This document shows positions 36,603-37,440 of a stretch of DNA of 37,440 nucleotides, one piece after another. The stretch comes from Hyphomicrobiales bacterium (GTDB taxonomy: Bacteria > Pseudomonadota > Alphaproteobacteria > Rhizobiales > Rhizobiaceae). The position numbers and the translations under genes are program-made. How positions within the stretch are numbered: position 1 is the stretch's first letter; each line of letters opens with the position of its first letter. The notes beneath the pieces were generated by a model that searched no databases, was not told the origin of the DNA, and saw nothing but the letters and a program-made list of their open reading frames with translations. The DNA lies in contig JAALLE010000036.1 in assembly GCA_011087605.1 (NCBI GenBank), positions 1-37,440 of the forward strand, read 5' to 3'.

Positions 36603-37352
36603 TTGACTGACAACGGGTCTCAACCAGATAAATCTGCCAATTGGGGACGTGCTGGGGCATCCGCTACGATAATCTGTTCAGACTGCCCGCGAAACGGCAA
36701 GACACTGTTCGCCAAACTGGCGGCTGACCTGTTGATGTTACGACTGGGGCATCCGCCGCATATTTTTGACACCGACGAGCCGGACGGTAGTTTGATCAGC
36801 CATTTTCGCGACAGTGGTCAGGTGATTGATATTTCCAAGACCACGGCTCAGGTGGCGCTGTTTGATGGTATGTTGGCGCGGACCAATGAGCATTTTCTGA
36901 TTGATTTGTCGGCCCGGCATTTCACCCGTTTCTTTGACATTTATCGTGACATTGATTTTGAATCCGGCGCCGAGGAGGCTGGCCTTGATGTGACGGTGTT
37001 TTATCTGATTGATCGAACCGAAGCATCGATTGAAGCGGCGGCGGAGTTGTCGGCATCGATTCCAAAAACCCGATTTCTGACGGTGCGCAATTCAGCCATC
37101 GGAGATTCGCTGGGGCAGGGGCGCAGCTCAGACATCTACCACCAAATGCGCATTGACCGTGAAGTGTTGTTACCGCAATTGTCGGCCGAAGCCTTGGGAA
37201 TGCTTGAACATCCCGACTTTCATTTTGATACATTTATCGCTGGAAAGTACGAGCATTTTCCGTTTGAATTGAAAGCCGAGCTGTGGAGCTTCCTGGAAGG
37301 GCTTTACGAGCAACGTGATAGTGTCGAAACTGGTTCGACCTATCCAGTATGA
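36603..37352 (+). CDS. Second, degenerate ParA-like P-loop protein
   Basis: A 249-residue protein that looks like a derived ParA-type ATPase. IICSDCPRNGKTLFAKL at 24-40 takes the place of the KGGVGKTT loop: it keeps GKT (Lys33) but lacks the signature lysine and Gly-Gly. HIFDTDEPDGSLISHF resembles the switch region of the first ATPase (AFDTENPRGTLNRF), and FLIDLSARHF fits Walker B. The start is TTG 36603, with GGGAG 12 bases before it inside the previous gene. It is cotranscribed with the first ATPase and may form a heteromeric pair in which this partner hydrolyses poorly. Function unknown. Confidence 0.72.
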   Translation: MTDNGSQPDKSANWGRAGASATIICSDCPRNGKTLFAKLAADLLMLRLGHPPHIFDTDEPDGSLISHFRDSGQVIDISKTTAQVALFDGMLARTNEHFLIDLSARHFTRFFDIYRDIDFESGAEEAGLDVTVFYLIDRTEASIEAAAELSASIPKTRFLTVRNSAIGDSLGQGRSSDIYHQMRIDREVLLPQLSAEALGMLEHPDFHFDTFIAGKYEHFPFELKAELWSFLEGLYEQRDSVETGSTYPV

Positions 37353-37440
37353 CAAGAGCAAGCTGATGTGGACTGTTATCCAATCCGGATGGTGTGGATG
37401 GCTCCTGCACCATCGGCGTCGTAATGCGCCATATTGCAGT

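Overview
The window looks like the chromosome of an alphaproteobacterium, probably a marine one and probably of the Hyphomicrobiales/Rhodobacterales type. Evidence: moderate GC, a GlxA-family (GbdR-like) regulator, a sarcosine/dimethylglycine dehydrogenase fused to a GcvT-like domain, a DddP-type DMSP lyase, a glycine-riboswitch-controlled gcvTHP operon, and a SahR-like operator in front of methionine-cycle genes. I cannot assign a genus. About 30 protein genes are supported. I saw no rRNA, tRNA, insertion sequence or CRISPR array.

Layout. 1-3.9 kb: a dimethylglycine-dehydrogenase-like flavoprotein converging with a GbdR-like regulator. 4.0-7.4 kb: a two-gene ABC-2 type transporter and a SAM-dependent methyltransferase. 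7.5-18.4 kb: a corrinoid methyl-transfer island, holding a reductive activator (ASKHA with N-terminal 2Fe-2S), a methyl-H4folate:corrinoid methyltransferase, two MetF-type reductases, a PF13769-like small protein, a DUF1638 protein, a corrinoid protein, an MttB-family methyltransferase without an amber codon, a CblC/MMACHC-like domain fused to a ferredoxin, and a BHMT-like homocysteine methyltransferase. 18.5-21.7 kb: a fatty acid desaturase, a PhnD-like binding protein and the DddP lyase. 21.9-27.6 kb: tandem glycine riboswitch, gcvT-gcvH-gcvP and a second desaturase. 27.6-32.9 kb: a minus-strand operon of a second MttB-like protein, a small cupin-like protein, a second dimethylglycine-dehydrogenase-like flavoprotein and a PhyH-family dioxygenase. 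33-37.4 kb: an iron-type alcohol dehydrogenase, a secreted seven-repeat cysteine protein and two ParA-like ATPases.

How the parts could work together (inference): a quaternary ammonium or sulfonium compound such as glycine betaine is demethylated by an MttB-family protein onto the corrinoid protein. The methyl group goes to tetrahydrofolate and is oxidised by a MetF-type enzyme, or is passed to homocysteine by the BHMT-like protein. The remaining N-methyl groups are removed by the dehydrogenases, giving methylene-H4folate and glycine, and glycine is cleaved by GcvTHP. The activator and the CblC-like ferredoxin would keep the cobalt in its reduced state in an aerobic cell. Five proteins of this system carry Arg/Gly-rich basic tails, a shared trait that ordinary family membership does not explain.
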